Below, in pieces: positions 23,701 to 34,680 of a stretch of 64,000 nt of DNA (position 1 is its first letter; each line of letters starts with the position of its first letter). The notes under the pieces were generated by a model that saw only the letters and a list, made by a program, of their open reading frames with translations, did not search any database and had not been told where the DNA came from. The translations under genes were made by a program, and so were the position numbers. Source of the DNA: Carposina sasakii (lineage: Eukaryota > Arthropoda > Insecta > Lepidoptera > Carposinidae); assembly GCA_014607495.2 (NCBI GenBank), contig CP053154.1, positions 6,820,001 to 6,884,000 of the forward strand, in the 5' to 3' direction.

Positions 23701-26700
23701 CTCCAGAAAAATCAATGCACATGTTAAATGGAACTCCAAAATATACTATTGGTGGAAAACCTCATTCAGGAAAAATCGAAGAAACTCCTGGACCCAATAT
23801 GTATTGTCCAGAAAAGGCGGATAAAGTTTTGCATGAATCATCACCAGCTTATTCATTCAGAGTAAAAGATCACGAAGCTAAAGTAGATAACACCCCAGCC
23901 CCAAATGTTTACGCTCCTGAGAAGTCTATGCAAATGCTTAACACATCTCCAAAGTATACTTTGGCAGGCAAGGGTAATTCTCAAAAAGTGGATTATGTGC
24001 CGGGCCCAAACGTTTACTGCCCTGACAAAGCAGATAAACTTCTTCACGAATCTTCGCCTGCTTACACATTTAGAATTAAATCTCAGCTACAACATACAAG
24101 TGATAGTCCAGCACCAAATGTTTATGACCCACGCTTATTAGATGGTGCACCGAAATTCAGCATGCATGGGAAAGGTCACGAATTGAAACTTAGTGATACG
24201 CCTGGACCCTGTGCATATGATCCGCATTTACTAGATGGAACACCAAAGTTCAGTATGTGTGGAAAAGGTTCAGATTCTAAGCCTGCAGATACTCCAGGAC
24301 CTAATGCCTACAATCCACACCTTATAGATGGCACACCCAAATATAGTTTATACGGAAAAGGCCCTGATGCTAAACCGTCTGATACTCCGGGGCCAAATGC
24401 CTATGATCCTCATTTACCCGATAGCACACCAAAATATAGCATGTATGGGAAAGGTCCAGATTCTAAACCATCTGACAATCCCGGACCTAATGCCTACAGT
24501 CCACATCTAATAGATGGAACTCCTAAGTATAGTTTATATGGAAAAGGTCCTGATGCCAAACCATCTGATACTCCCGGGCCAAATGCCTATAATCCTCATT
24601 TGCCCGATGGTTCACCAAAATTTAGTTTATATGGAAAAGGCCCTGATGGCAAACCTTCGGATACTCCAGGGCCCAATGCCTATGATCCTCATTTACCCGA
24701 TGGTACACCAAAATATAGCATGTCTGGGAAAGGTCCAGATTCTAAACCATCTGACAATCCCGGACCTAATTCCTACAGTCCACATCTAATAGATGGAACT
24801 CCTAAGTATAGCTTATATGGAAAAGGACCCGATGCCAAACCATCCGATAGTCCCGGCCCAAATGCATATAACCCTCATTTACCTGATGGTACACCTAAAT
24901 ATAGTTTATATGGTAAAGGCCCCGATAGTAAACCTTCAGATACTCCTGGTCCTAATGCTTATAATCCTCATTTACCTGATGGAGCTCCAAAGTTTAGCAT
25001 GTATGGAAAAGGGCCTGATGGTAAACCTTCGAATACTCCAGGTCCAAACGTATATGACCCTCATTTACCAAATGACACGCCTAAATTTACCATGGCTGGC
25101 AAAGGCCCAGATAGTAAGCCCTCAAATACACCGGCGCCAAATTATTACGATCCACGTATATGTTCAAATGCACCAAAGTATACTATATCTGGAAAAGGTC
25201 CTGATGGAAAAGTTTCAGATACACCCGGCCCGAATGTTTATGACCCTCAAATTTTAGACGGGACGCCTAAGTATACAATGGCACCTAAAGGAAAGCCTGA
25301 TAAAATTAATAACGTGCCCGCGCCTAACGCATACAACCCCGACAAAGCTGATAAAGTTTTATTAGAAAGCTCACCAGCATATAGTTTTAGACCAAAACTG
25401 CCTCAAAATAATTACGCTGATACACCTGCGCCAAATGCTTACGATCCAAGTAAATATGATTATATGTTAGATGGTGTACCAAAATATAGTTTTGGAATTA
25501 AAGGACGCGATCAGAAACCAGCTGATTACCCTGCTCCGAATGCATACTCTCTAAATGACAATCTCCTTCATGAAAGTTGCCCATCTTATACTTTCCGCCC
25601 AAAGATAGAGGACGGAAAGGTGGTTGATACGCCGGGACCAACCTCATATAATCCAGATAAGGCTGATAAAGTATTGTATGAATCGTCTCCCTCATATTCT
25701 TTTAGACCTAAAATGGATCATGATAAAATTGAAAACACGCCTGGACCTAACACTTATAACCCAGAGAAAGCAGATAAAGTCTTATTTGATAATGGACCAA
25801 GGTATTCGTTTAGAAGGAAAACTAATCCATTTAAAGCCGATAATGTTCCTGCACCGAACAGTTACAATCCCGATAAGGCTGACAAAGTATTACTTTCAAC
25901 AGCACCGCAGTACACTTTCAGAATAAAAACAAATGCTATTACAGTTCCTGATGTCCCTGGTGAGTATTTTTAGTTTTGATAGTCTGACTAAATTTTATTT
26001 AATAATAATAAGTAGGAGCAGGCCAAGAAGGAGATGGCCGGACGACCTTTATAAGTTTCTGCCAGGGTGTTCAAAGAACCGAGACGTGTGGACTCAAAAG
26101 GGGCTGGCCCTACAGATGGATACCATGACGGCTACATAAAAAAATAAATTTGAAGATTCGCTGCAATGAAAATGTTGTGGGATGGCTGAACTAAGCGGTC
26201 GTTAGTTCGTGGGCCTTCGTACGAGGCATATTTAAGAACATATTTTTTTACTTATTTCATTACTAAATTATAATATATTTTATAATGAAGTGAAGAGGTC
26301 TCAGAAAACGTTGTGAAAGTAGTATGAAATACTAATATAGATAAATTTTCACAGCTCCAAATACATACAACATCCCAGCACCAGATAAAACAAAGATATA
26401 TACCATCTCTGGTAGGCATAAGGAACCAATCGACGAAAGGATAAAGGTTCCAGCACCTGGTACTTACAGTCCTGAGAAGGGGTATAAATTTGTCCTTACT
26501 TACTCACCGCAATACACATTTGGAATTAAAATTCATACGGACAAGTATGCTGACTCTCCTGGTAAGTTTACAAATAACCCCAATAAACTATTTCTATCGC
26601 TATTTTTAAGCTACCTTGGATGATTTTAACTTTATACAATTTATTTGGATCATCTTACTCAACAGTGCAGAATGTTAAAATACTTTTTATGTAACTTTTC

Positions 26701-27928
26701 TAGCGCCCAACACGTACCGCATTCCTTCGGTACTTGACACGCCAATATACACAATATCTGGCCGACACAAGGTACCTGTAGATGATCGCGTTAAAGTGCC
26801 AGCTCCTGGCACCTACTCACCAGAAAAGGTATTAAATAAATATCATTATGCCACATTTACCCGCTGCTAGGTATACTCTCTTCAAAAGGGAAGTTAGGTT
26901 ATTTAATTACACATGTTATTTTATTGTAAAAGAGTAGGAGAGGTGAGCAGAGTAGGGAACTCAAAAATATTTATATTGTTCTTGAATGAAATGATGCCCT
27001 CTATAAATTATGAATAATATTTGGATAATAATAATAATCAGTTATCTTTAAGCATCAACATAATATTATTTTGGTAATGCATTCTTAATGGAATAATATT
27101 GAAAATTTTCAGGTTCAGTTGAGCAAGACGCCACAAATAACGTTTGGAATTAAGCACTCTCCACTGCTCGGCCAGTTGAGACCAATTGAACCACTTCACA
27201 CATCAACACAAAAGGAAGTTACTCAAAAAATTACAAATTTAACTTATAAAAACGCCTCCAATGACGAGGATGTCAATAGGATACACAATGAAAGCCATGT
27301 AATGAGCCGAAATGGCAATGTATCCGAAAAAATATCAAACGATATTAATACGAAAATGATAACTAACGAATTAAATCAGTTGAGCAATCATCAAAACATT
27401 CGAACTCATGTGACTCACATAAGAACAGAAAATGGTGTTAGAAGTCCAACAGCAACACCTGAACCCGTTCAAGAAACTTTGACCCAGGAAATTGTTTGGG
27501 TACCAGAAAAGCCCATACGTCGCGGCTCTTATACGATAGAAAAACCAGATGGTTCAGGATTTACAGAACAATTCCAAAACAGCGAAGTGATTCCTATCGA
27601 GAATGGAGTTATTCGAGCTGAAGCGAGTGGCGAGCATAATGCCACATGTACAGAAACAAATAGCGGAGAAGTAATCCGCGGAGACGGATTTGAGCAAAGC
27701 GTACAAAGGAACGTCAAAAGCGCTAGTGCTCGTGAAAAGACTCAAGCGGCGACTGAAGAAGTTCGTTCTGGAACTGAAGTGAAACAACTGGCTAATGGTG
27801 GTATTTCTAAAACAACCACTACAACGACAGTTAAGAGAGTTGGAACAGCGATCAAAACTGGCAATACTACCACTGCTACCACACGTACAGCGAAAGTAAT
27901 AACATCTAGAGACATTGGTGCTAATTGA
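14712..27928 (+). CDS. ODF3: ODF3/SHIPPO-like sperm-tail PG-rich repeat protein, long form, 8 exons, 1570 aa
   Basis: Exons: 14712-14817, 16981-17115, 20656-20835, 21566-21825, 23076-25959, 26355-26561, 26704-26828, 27113-27928 (TGA 27926-27928). All junctions agree in phase. The start MGVRQNPWTPTKRRGPIAAE, followed by SPGPAVVSLPSLIGKP, is a typical ODF3-type N-terminus. STPGAP units (core PGPxxY or PAPNxY, then SPAYTFRxK or TPKYSxxGKG) fill residues 60 to about 1310. Exon 5 alone holds 28 units. The last 260 or so residues lack repeats and are Ser/Thr/Asn-rich, with a Thr/Lys-rich end (KTTTTTTVKRV). ODF3/CIMAP1 proteins are about 250 aa and associate with axonemal or flagellar microtubules; a sperm-tail role is inferred from family. 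This form is about six times the usual length. Exon 3's acceptor (CCTAG) has a poor pyrimidine tract. Confidence 0.88.
16981..17115 (+). CDS. ODF3: ODF3-like exon 2 (SHIPPO N-terminal signature)
   Basis: Encodes RKPRAPAFTFGQKLEP and then KAGPGPATYNTEGMTSKG, the first complete PG-rich unit and the most family-typical part of the protein. Phase 1 at both ends, good acceptor (GTTACAG) and donor (GTAAGT). Introns on either side are 2.2 and 3.5 kb. Confidence 0.9.
18171..18212. repeat. Perfect 17-bp hairpin in intron 2 of the ODF3-like gene
   Basis: CACAAACAATATTAAGC (18171-18187) is exactly complementary to 18196-18212, with an 8-nt loop. Could be a decayed element end or a structured RNA; nothing else supports a gene. 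Confidence 0.7.
18844..18990 (+). mobile_element. 5' part of a Helitron-like element, family B
   Basis: Starts TACTAATATTATAAAGCTGA and follows the family through CTCTTTCAGTGT and TTATCGAGGAAGGCTA; the 3' end is missing. In ODF3-like intron 2. Confidence 0.65.
20141..20393 (+). mobile_element. LINE 3' end fragment
   Basis: GC-rich stretch ending GGCCTACGTCCAGCAGTGGA, then TAATAGGCTGATGATGATGA. Related copies: 3591-3720 (+) and 61060-61240 (-). The motif GCAGCGCCTCCCGTGTTGAC is shared with the reverse complement of the 61-kb copy. It lies 260 bp before ODF3-like exon 3. Confidence 0.75.
21883..21938 (-). mobile_element. 3' fragment of a tRNA-headed SINE
   Basis: The reverse complement reads GTTCGATTCCCACTCGGGTG, then the T/A-rich tail including TTTCTTTATTAATA. 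It matches the tail of the copy at 40440-40580, including the B-box region. Confidence 0.75.
22602..22712 (+). CDS. ODF3: Alternative terminal exon giving a 263-aa ODF3-like protein
   Basis: After an acceptor (ACATACAACAG) the frame continuing exon 4 (phase 0, after the PEK codons) reads 36 codons to TAA (22710-22712). It contains APAHTFGIRHS followed by YYPAPE, a good ODF3-family unit, in a GC-rich patch like the other exons. AATAAA lies 86 nt downstream. Exons 1-4 plus this exon give 263 aa, close to the usual ODF3 size of about 254. It reads most naturally as the ancestral 3' exon, with the 1570-aa form made by skipping it. The pyrimidine tract is weak. Without transcripts I cannot exclude that it is a dead remnant. 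Confidence 0.65.
   Translation: MCVNLPWAPAHTFGIRHSRFAGQAAYYPAPEGLSAT
22798..22803 (+). terminator. Poly(A) signal for the short ODF3-like form
   Basis: AATAAA 86 nt after the TAA of the 22602-22712 exon, followed by a T-rich stretch (TTACTTATTTTTTTATT). Confidence 0.5.
23163..25331 (+). repeat. ODF3: Coding repeat lattice in ODF3-like exon 5
   Basis: Measured from Tyr to Tyr, units run 36, 35, 36, 35, 36, 35, 36, 35, 36 residues (23163-24122) and then thirteen units of exactly 31 residues, 93 bp each (24123-25331). The 36-residue type has PEKADKVLHESSPAYTFR; the 35-residue type has PEKSMHMLNGTPKYTI; the 31-residue type has DPHLPDGTPKYS, then GKGPDSKPSDTPGPNA. After 25331, units return to 36, 35, 34, 36 and 36 residues. 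No unit is broken by a frameshift or stop, so the array is under coding constraint. Confidence 0.95.
26012..26139 (+). pseudogene. LINE C-terminal coding remnant in intron 5 of the ODF3-like gene
   Basis: A short frame encodes RSRPRRRWPDDLYKFLPG and, later, DVWTQKGLALQ, resembling the GRPRRRWxDDL ... RxxWxxxGxAxxQQWD end of non-LTR retrotransposon reverse transcriptases. It sits 52 bp past the exon 5 donor and is truncated upstream. Confidence 0.65.
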
Positions 27929-28194
27929 TGGTAATTGTAACATGTCACAATATTCTCATGCTTATAAGCTTTATATAACCTCCAGCAATCATAATAGCAT
28001 TTAAGAATAATTAATTAAAAAGTGTTTACTGTTATTAACAGCCCTTAAAATATCGGCTTATCCCATTCATTGTGATCTCTGTTTGATACTGTTACATAAT
28101 TATTTATTCCATTTTGCCCTTAATTTTAAGAAAAAATATATCTATTATCTAGAATAATAACGTTACTAATTTTATGACATTGTTGATAATCTTG

Positions 28195-28200
28195 AATAAA
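28195..28200 (+). terminator. Poly(A) signal of the long ODF3-like form
   Basis: AATAAA 267 nt after the TGA, followed by a GTTGTT-rich region. Confidence 0.6.
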
Positions 28201-28678
28201 TAAAAGTTGTTCAAACAAGTTGTTTTAATATTTATTTCAATAGATTTTATTGACGGCAGTCTCATGCTCGAGGATTTTACACATAAGATCTTTTGGTATA
28301 AGTAGGCAAATTTTATTTTATTGGTAAAGCGTCCGTTTCTTATCCTGCTGTAAAATTTGCAAGTAGGCTTTTCATTATTTATTGATTTCACCACCACCAT
28401 AGAGGAAAATAACTATAGAGACCACCACTTTGGTCCACTTGGGCCGATGAACTTTTTGATTATGATTAAATTTAGTTTTGTGACAATCTTCAATGAGGTG
28501 TAACTACTGTTTGTATTATACGAAATCATATTGTCGTTAAAATAATTAGGTAGGTTTAGAAAAGGATGTATGTATCTATACTGAAAATATGGTTGAAACT
28601 ATAGCGAATCTCTACCTTCCACCATGTAGGCATACAAATTGAATTTAATAGCATGGAAAAATTACTTTACTTTCTAAC

Positions 28679-29254
28679 TTATGCTAAGGTCCTAATAGTG
28701 CGTTGCATTATGACTATGTATGACCCAAATAGATTTACGCACATGTTAGGAACGTCTTCGTCCATAATCATGCCTAGATAGCTTTGCCGCGATATGACTG
28801 ACGTTATCAAAATAACAAAAAAAAAACATTCCAAAAGCTTAGATAACATTGCAAAAAGTCCAACAACAATACTCAAGATACTACATGCTATTATTATTTT
28901 GTTATTGTTGAACATATAACACGCATTCCTCACTATCACAACGGATGTCGATTATTGAGCGTTTTTGAAACGGATGCCAGCGGTAGGTATAACATTGTAT
29001 TCTGGATAAGTGAACAGTGACCTATGTTTGCGCCTACGCATATCCCTCACTCGTGATTGTCCAATCGTCGTATTGAAAAAACTCGTGTCGTGTTTTTTTT
29101 TAAAACAACGCCTAATAGCGCGCAAAGAGTAAAATATATCTATATTATTAAACGTGAAGTTAAAGCTTGTACCATCAGGTAGATGAAATTGCGCCAGCAG
29201 CTGAACTTGAAATTTAACACAGTTTAAGTTAATTGCTAATGTGGAGATGTGCAT
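28679..29254 (-). other. Two adjacent unrecognised minus-strand frames
   Basis: Frames at 28952-29254 (100 codons) and 28679-28939 (86 codons) sit head to tail, 12 bp apart. The second encodes a hydrophobic stretch (IIIACSILSIVVGLFAML). I recognise no family and see no clear promoter or splice pattern. They may be chance or a decayed membrane-protein gene. Confidence 0.2.
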
Positions 29255-29671
29255 AAAGCTATTTTATTTATATAAAATGCACTACAAATATATTATATAT
29301 AGATAAATATTTCTGAAATATTTTTCTCAGGTTCCAGACTACCTATTTTCCGGATTACTTTCGCATTGAATTTTATAATATTAGTAAAGATTATGTATGG
29401 TCCTCTATCTCATCATTGTTTACCGTCAGGTGTGATTCAGGTCAAATGGGCTAGTCTGTTATCAAATTAATTCTTGTAAATGTGCGGGGAAATAGGACGT
29501 TGCGTGATACAAAATACGTGTGTACACGTAATATGGATTTCCTTGTAGGTAAATTAATTTTCATTTGGTGGCAGGAAATTAGGTAAAGAAATGAAAATAA
29601 CGGACAAGATATGTAAGCTTATATGACTTTCTTTATTTCATTGGAGCAGAGTATGTATATACTACATATAT

Positions 29672-29705
29672 ACTATATATATATATATATAATATATATA
29701 TATAT

Positions 29706-29751
<46 letters not shown>

Positions 29752-29761
29752 TATATATATA
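29672..29761. repeat. (TA)n microsatellite
   Basis: About 90 bp of TA repeat with a few AA or TT interruptions, abutting the 5' end of the Helitron-like element at 29762. Confidence 0.9.
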
Positions 29762-29961
29762 TAATATTATAAAGCTGAAGAGTTTGTTTGTTTGTTTGTT
29801 TGAACGCGCTAATCTCAGGAACTACTGGTCTGATTTGAAAAATTCTTTCAGTGTAAGATAGCCCGTTTATCGAGGAAGTCTATAGGGAATATAGCAATCC
29901 GCCCCGGCTTCGCACGGGTGCAATGCCCCCTTTCGCGGACGAAGTCGTGGGCGACCGCTAG
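29762..29961 (+). mobile_element. Non-autonomous Helitron-like element, family B
   Basis: From TAATATTATAAAGCTGAAGA, through (TTTG)n and AACGCGCTAATCTCAGGAAC, to a GC-rich hairpin region (CGCGGACGAAGTCGTGGGCG) and the end CTAG before T. The 5' boundary merges into the TA repeat. Confidence 0.8.
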
Positions 29962-30589
29962 TAGCTAATAAAATCGTTTGTATCGAGCTGGTATCTACTC
30001 GTAGATATCTGCTACTGAATACGAATATTCACATAAGAAGCTCATAGGAGATTATACTATGAATTAGACAATTTTGTAGATTGCGAATTTGGCTACTTTT
30101 ATGGTGAAAAAGATGTTGTGTGGGGTTGAAATAGGGGATAAAAGTTTGTATGGAAATTACGTCTTTGCAAAGGTAGAAAATTAAAACTTATTTGTATGGA
30201 AGTTAAAGATGAAATCATTATGTAGCACAAATGTATCTAATTAATAACTAATATTATTATTCTGTAGTCTGAGTTTTACCCAAAAAGGATAACATAAAAA
30301 AATATTCATAAATTATTATCTTCCTTAGAAATTTCAAAGCATTTAACTAGGTAGATTCGGAAAGTTGATAAAGGAGTTTCACTAACCAACTACCTACTGG
30401 AGGAAGCCCTGTCTTTAATTTTCCCAAATAATTCCATCTACCCTATGACGCAGTTTGACGAAACGCGAGCGTTGACGCAATGGAAAGTGTAATATTGTAA
30501 GTAGCTGTTCGACGTCAGTCGTCGCACTCTTTTCCAAATTACGTTTCAAAACATGAAAAATTATCCTTTTTGGTATCTCCATTAAGTAT

Positions 30590-31375
30590 GGATGGAGTTC
30601 CCTTTTTCCATTTTAGAGTAATGGATTTAGTTCTACATCGGTTTCTAAACCATCACTCGAAAAGCTTGAGCGGAAGTATGCAATCTACACACCCACTTTT
30701 CACCAGTTAGCGTATTAAGACTCACTCGGTAAGGTCCCTGCTATTCGGGAGCAAATACAACAATCTGACTACCGGTAACGAATCCAATTGGACATGTTAG
30801 CAAGTCAATCTAAATAAGTATCTTAGAATAAGGAGAAGTATTAGCTTTTAAAGTCAAAGCCTCGTCCTCTCGTCCGTTATACTCTCTTATACTCGTACGT
30901 TATTACTCGCGAGAGTGAACCACGATCAGGTGAGGTTGTCTTTGGGTCCTATGGTATTACTTATTTAAGGGAATCAAATTTATATTTATATATATATATA
31001 TATAAAATTGTGGTGAATCGAATTTGTGCATGTGAGTTGTGTGACCAATCAATGATTAGACTTGTTTCGGTAGCGAAACCAATTGTTTATTTCCGATACT
31101 GCTCTATAAATAGTACATTTACCAAATTCAATTGAAATAATTCGTCTATATGAATTTCTGAAAATTGTAGATGCCTACAGATAAGAGGTACAAATTATGG
31201 AAATACTTTTACTAAAATTGACACCCCTTATACGGTAACGTATCCAATGAGACAACCGAATCACTCTACCTAGATAACTATGATAAGCTTTTAGCGTCAG
31301 AGCCTCGTCTTTTAAATACCCGGGTGCACCACGAGCATATGAGGTTGACTTTGGGTCCTATGGTACTAGTCGAAC
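30590..31375. repeat. Diverged direct duplication, two units
   Basis: A first unit (to about 30965) and a second (about 31050-31375) share, in order, CGGTAACG(A/T)ATCCAAT, TAGCTTTTA/AGCTTTTAG, GCCTCGTC, CCACGA(T/G)CA and TTTGGGTCCTATGGTA. Spacing is about 410-455 bp. Non-coding; origin unknown. Confidence 0.6.
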
Positions 31376-31399
31376 CCACTTACACCTTTTATTAAGGTG

Positions 31400-31610
31400 G
31401 TATTCTATCTATCTATCTATACAGCCTCTTACACCCACTGCTGAGTAAAGGCCTCCTCTTCCCTATGCCACTATCCTCTGTCCTGGGCCAACCTCATCTA
31501 CTGCTGTCCAGCAACCCTTCGGATATCATCTGACCATCGGGCGGGTGGTCTGCCCCTCGGTCTTAAAGCGTCCCTTGGCCACCATTCCGTCACCGCCTTG
31601 GTATTACCAT
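31400..31610 (-). pseudogene. Decayed LINE 3' fragment
   Basis: The reverse complement carries GGGCAGACCACCCGCCCGAT, TGGTCAGATGATAT and GAGGAGGCCTTTACTCAGCA, the eroded equivalent of the GRPPxRWxDDI ... EEAFxQQW end of LINE reverse transcriptases. Several stops. Confidence 0.6.
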
Positions 31611-31714
31611 AATTAAATGCTACCTTGATTGAAATACTTTTACATACTAAACTTTACACCTCTACACTTTGTCTACCTTGGCTGGACTGTGTTACAGATG
31701 CTCTCTCAGGGCGA

Positions 31715-31835
31715 TTAGTCAGCAACTTGTCACTGAACATTTACAACAATCCCCGCTATGCTAATCGTGGTTCCTGCGGTTCTGGCCACTCCGTTTTCTG
31801 AATACAGCTGTGTCTATACGAGTATGTCGATGAAA
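31715..31835 (+). repeat. Dispersed repeat family A, copy 3
   Basis: CAGCAACTTGTCACTGAACA, GCTATGCTAATCGTGGTTCC and ACAGCTGTGT in family order. Confidence 0.65.
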
Positions 31836-32314
31836 AAAAATGTAAATATTTACGTAATGTTAGGAAATGACTAGACACAATATTGTCGCAACATTTGTAA
31901 TTTGGTACATAATTCGTGTCGGCTAATGAAGTGCCGCCGTGCGTAAGGGGCTTACGATTGACGTAACTGGCATAGAATGTGCAGGTGCCGAATGTATAGA
32001 TAGTTCATTTCGTAATTAATAGGTTAAGTACCTACCTCCCACATAAAACTAATTTTAATTTCGATTTGCTAGTATTAAATAGATTAGGAATAGCTAGCTA
32101 GATGAATCTATCTAACTTTCCTTAAGATTCTAAGTAGTCAGTAATGCCGGTTGCTCATAATGCCATACAATTAAATAAAATTGCTACTTATATCAGTACT
32201 CCGAGAGAATATTATAATTCTTGATAATTCTGATTAATCCGTTTACAAAGCATTTGTTATTTATGTAATAGGCAACTATTATTATTTTAATTTTTTACAA
32301 TGCTACATAACCCT

Positions 32315-32480
32315 TCTAATATTATAAACGCGAAAATTTGTAAGTATGAATGGATGGATGTTTGTTATTCTTTCACGTAAAAACGGCTGGAGCGATTTTA
32401 ATAAAATTTGGTATGGAGTAAGCTGACACCCTGCATTAACACATATATAGTGACCCATATATCGGGATGAAAAAATAACG
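32315..32480 (+). mobile_element. 5' partial copy of the 9662-type Helitron-like element
   Basis: Follows the 9662-9901 element through GATGGATGTTTGTTATTCTT and AAATTTGGTATGGAGT, then loses similarity before the 3' hairpin. Confidence 0.7.
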
Positions 32481-32498
32481 TTGCCAAAAACGTAATGT

Positions 32499-32641
32499 AA
32501 AAGAGATGGTAAAATTCGTCATCCGTTCTAATTGACCCGATAGCTCAGTTGGTTAGAGCAAAAGCACGGTTTGCGAGAGGTCATGAGTTCAAATCTCACT
32601 CGGGTGAATATTTTTTTTTCATTTTCTTAATAATATTTATA
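32499..32641 (+). mobile_element. tRNA-headed SINE, copy 1
   Basis: Shares flanks with the 40-kb copy: AAGAGATGGTAAAATTCGTC before and a T/A-rich tail with CATTTTCTTAATAATA after. The tRNA-like core at 32534-32608 has an A box (TAGCTCAGTTGG) and a B box (GAGTTCAAATC). No proper anticodon stem forms, so this is a SINE and not a tRNA gene. Confidence 0.8.
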
Positions 32642-34494
32642 GAAGAGAATAATAGTTAGTTTTTTATGAGACTTTTCTTCGTGCTGCTATCTTAATGCGA
32701 TCTTTATTTTAAATCACGGATTTTCTCTGTGAGCGGATGCGTCACTTGAAAATGAGTCACTGGCTAGACACGACGACCAGACTCCCCAATTTTATAACTA
32801 GCTGTGCTTAAGAAAATATAAAATTGCAAAGGAAGAAAGAAAACTTATTAGTAATGTGGTAGGTAGCAGATTCAGTAGAGATATTTCATATTTTTAAAGA
32901 TAAGGTTAGGTTAGAAGGATAAGAAAGATAGATTAAGCAAAAGGCGCAATGCAAGGTTTTTGAGCTTACCTAACTTTAAAAAATAAAAAAAAATTTAATA
33001 TAAAATATTTGTTCCATAATTTATTAATTTCTTGTAAGTATAAAATCCTAATCTGTTACATTTTACATACATAAAAATCACGCCTCTTAATTTTAATTAT
33101 GGTAATTTAAAAGTTTTAAGATCAACTAACTCTAATAAACATAATCACTAATCACTTAGGCTTATTACTTGTTGTCCTCTAATATTTTAATTAGGGTACT
33201 TTCGCCAACGTTAAAATTTAAAATGTTTGAATACCACGATAATGTTTTATCTCTAACGATAAGACTGCAGACTCACGTGAAATTAATTCCAATTTCTCAA
33301 CAAATGGCTTTTTTATTGCGTTTGTAATTTAGATGTAGATACCTATGAATGAAATATCCCGAAAAGAGACATGAAGGAAACCGAATTACCTTAATATCAC
33401 TGTCAACAAATTATACCTAATGCCTAGGTACCTACATCTTATATGTACCTACTATGTACTTATACTGGAATAACGACGCCTTGCCACATAAGATGAAAAA
33501 AAAACAATGGCTACCTATGTCAAGGTACGCAACATGAAAACGTATCATCTATTTACAAAATTTGTCTCGATTGACGTCCGATAGAGTTCTCGTGAAGCAC
33601 CACATAGATATTACACATCAATCATCAAGAGCAAATTGAATGCAATTTAGCGAGAGCAATAATACCTGTCATAAATTGCAAGTCCAGTCTCGTTTAAAAG
33701 GGGCTGCATAAACAAGATAATCAGGAATATAATGGTTTTGTATCTATGACTTTGTAACATATAGCTATGCTATAGCACAGCCGGATCTAAGTAGGTATAT
33801 CTCATAGCGACAAAGGCAGCCTACGTGGCAGTCTCCATATTTATATTTGACATTATGGAGATTGAAATTGACAGAGTCCATTATATAGAATAAAATTATT
33901 CCTATACCTGATTTAAGAACTATCATTTTTCGTATGCAAAATTAGTGCTCGCAACCTCGGGTTATATATCGCGTGCGGCGCGACGACGCGGGTTTCAATA
34001 ATAGAGGAGAATAACTATGTTTTAATGTCAGCTTGAAGTGTGAAACGTCATTTTGTCGCGAATTTTGACATTTAGGCGCCACAAAAAGCGCGATATACGA
34101 GAGTCACGGACGACATCCTACTGGTGCTGCAGAGTTGCAGCATCTAACGTTTCCCATTAGGTACCTACGTACACAGGATTCTACTATAATAATATTGTAC
34201 ATTTTGCGTAAGTATAAAACAACAAATTTCGAGTGACCTTTAAACAATGACATGCGATAGGCCAAGGCCGAGTTTTCGTCTACAGCGCCCCGTGCGTACC
34301 ACAATTGTCATTTAGACCAATTTGTGGAATTAACAGCGGGTGACGTAGGCAGTGCCACGCATACAGATTGTATTAAAATGTATAAGTACGTGGAATACAG
34401 GCTGTCTAATCGGAATATAATTATTTTGTGGAATTCATTTATGGTGTTGAGTAATATGCATAGAGTTATGCAGGGCTTCACTAGAATACATCAG

Positions 34495-34680
34495 CTGTAT
34501 CTTCTTCCGTGCCGGCGAAGAGTCGACTAAAGAACTCGGGCATACTCTCAGTCGATAAGCTAGCAATTTGTTACTGATCATTTACATTCCTCTGGGCTAT
34601 GCTAAACGTGGCTGTGGGATCTCCCCTTTATGATACTGCAGTTCTGGCTACTTTACTTCGGGAACACAGTCGTATTAATA
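34495..34680 (+). repeat. Dispersed repeat family A, copy 4
   Basis: Begins GCTGTATCTTCTTCCGTGCC, then CTCAGTCGATAAGCTAGCAA, TGCTAAACGTGGCTGTGGGA and GGGAACACAGTCGT. Shows that the family extends at least 60 bp upstream of the core seen elsewhere. Confidence 0.65.

Noticed and set aside
24793..25257. 154-codon + strand frame overlapping the ODF3-like repeat exon in another register
   Set aside because: Each repeat unit is 93 bp, a multiple of three, so any frame that is open in one unit stays open through the array. It is a shadow of the real frame.
32534..32608. tRNA gene
   Set aside because: Same SINE family as the copy at 40475; the central region does not fold as an anticodon arm.
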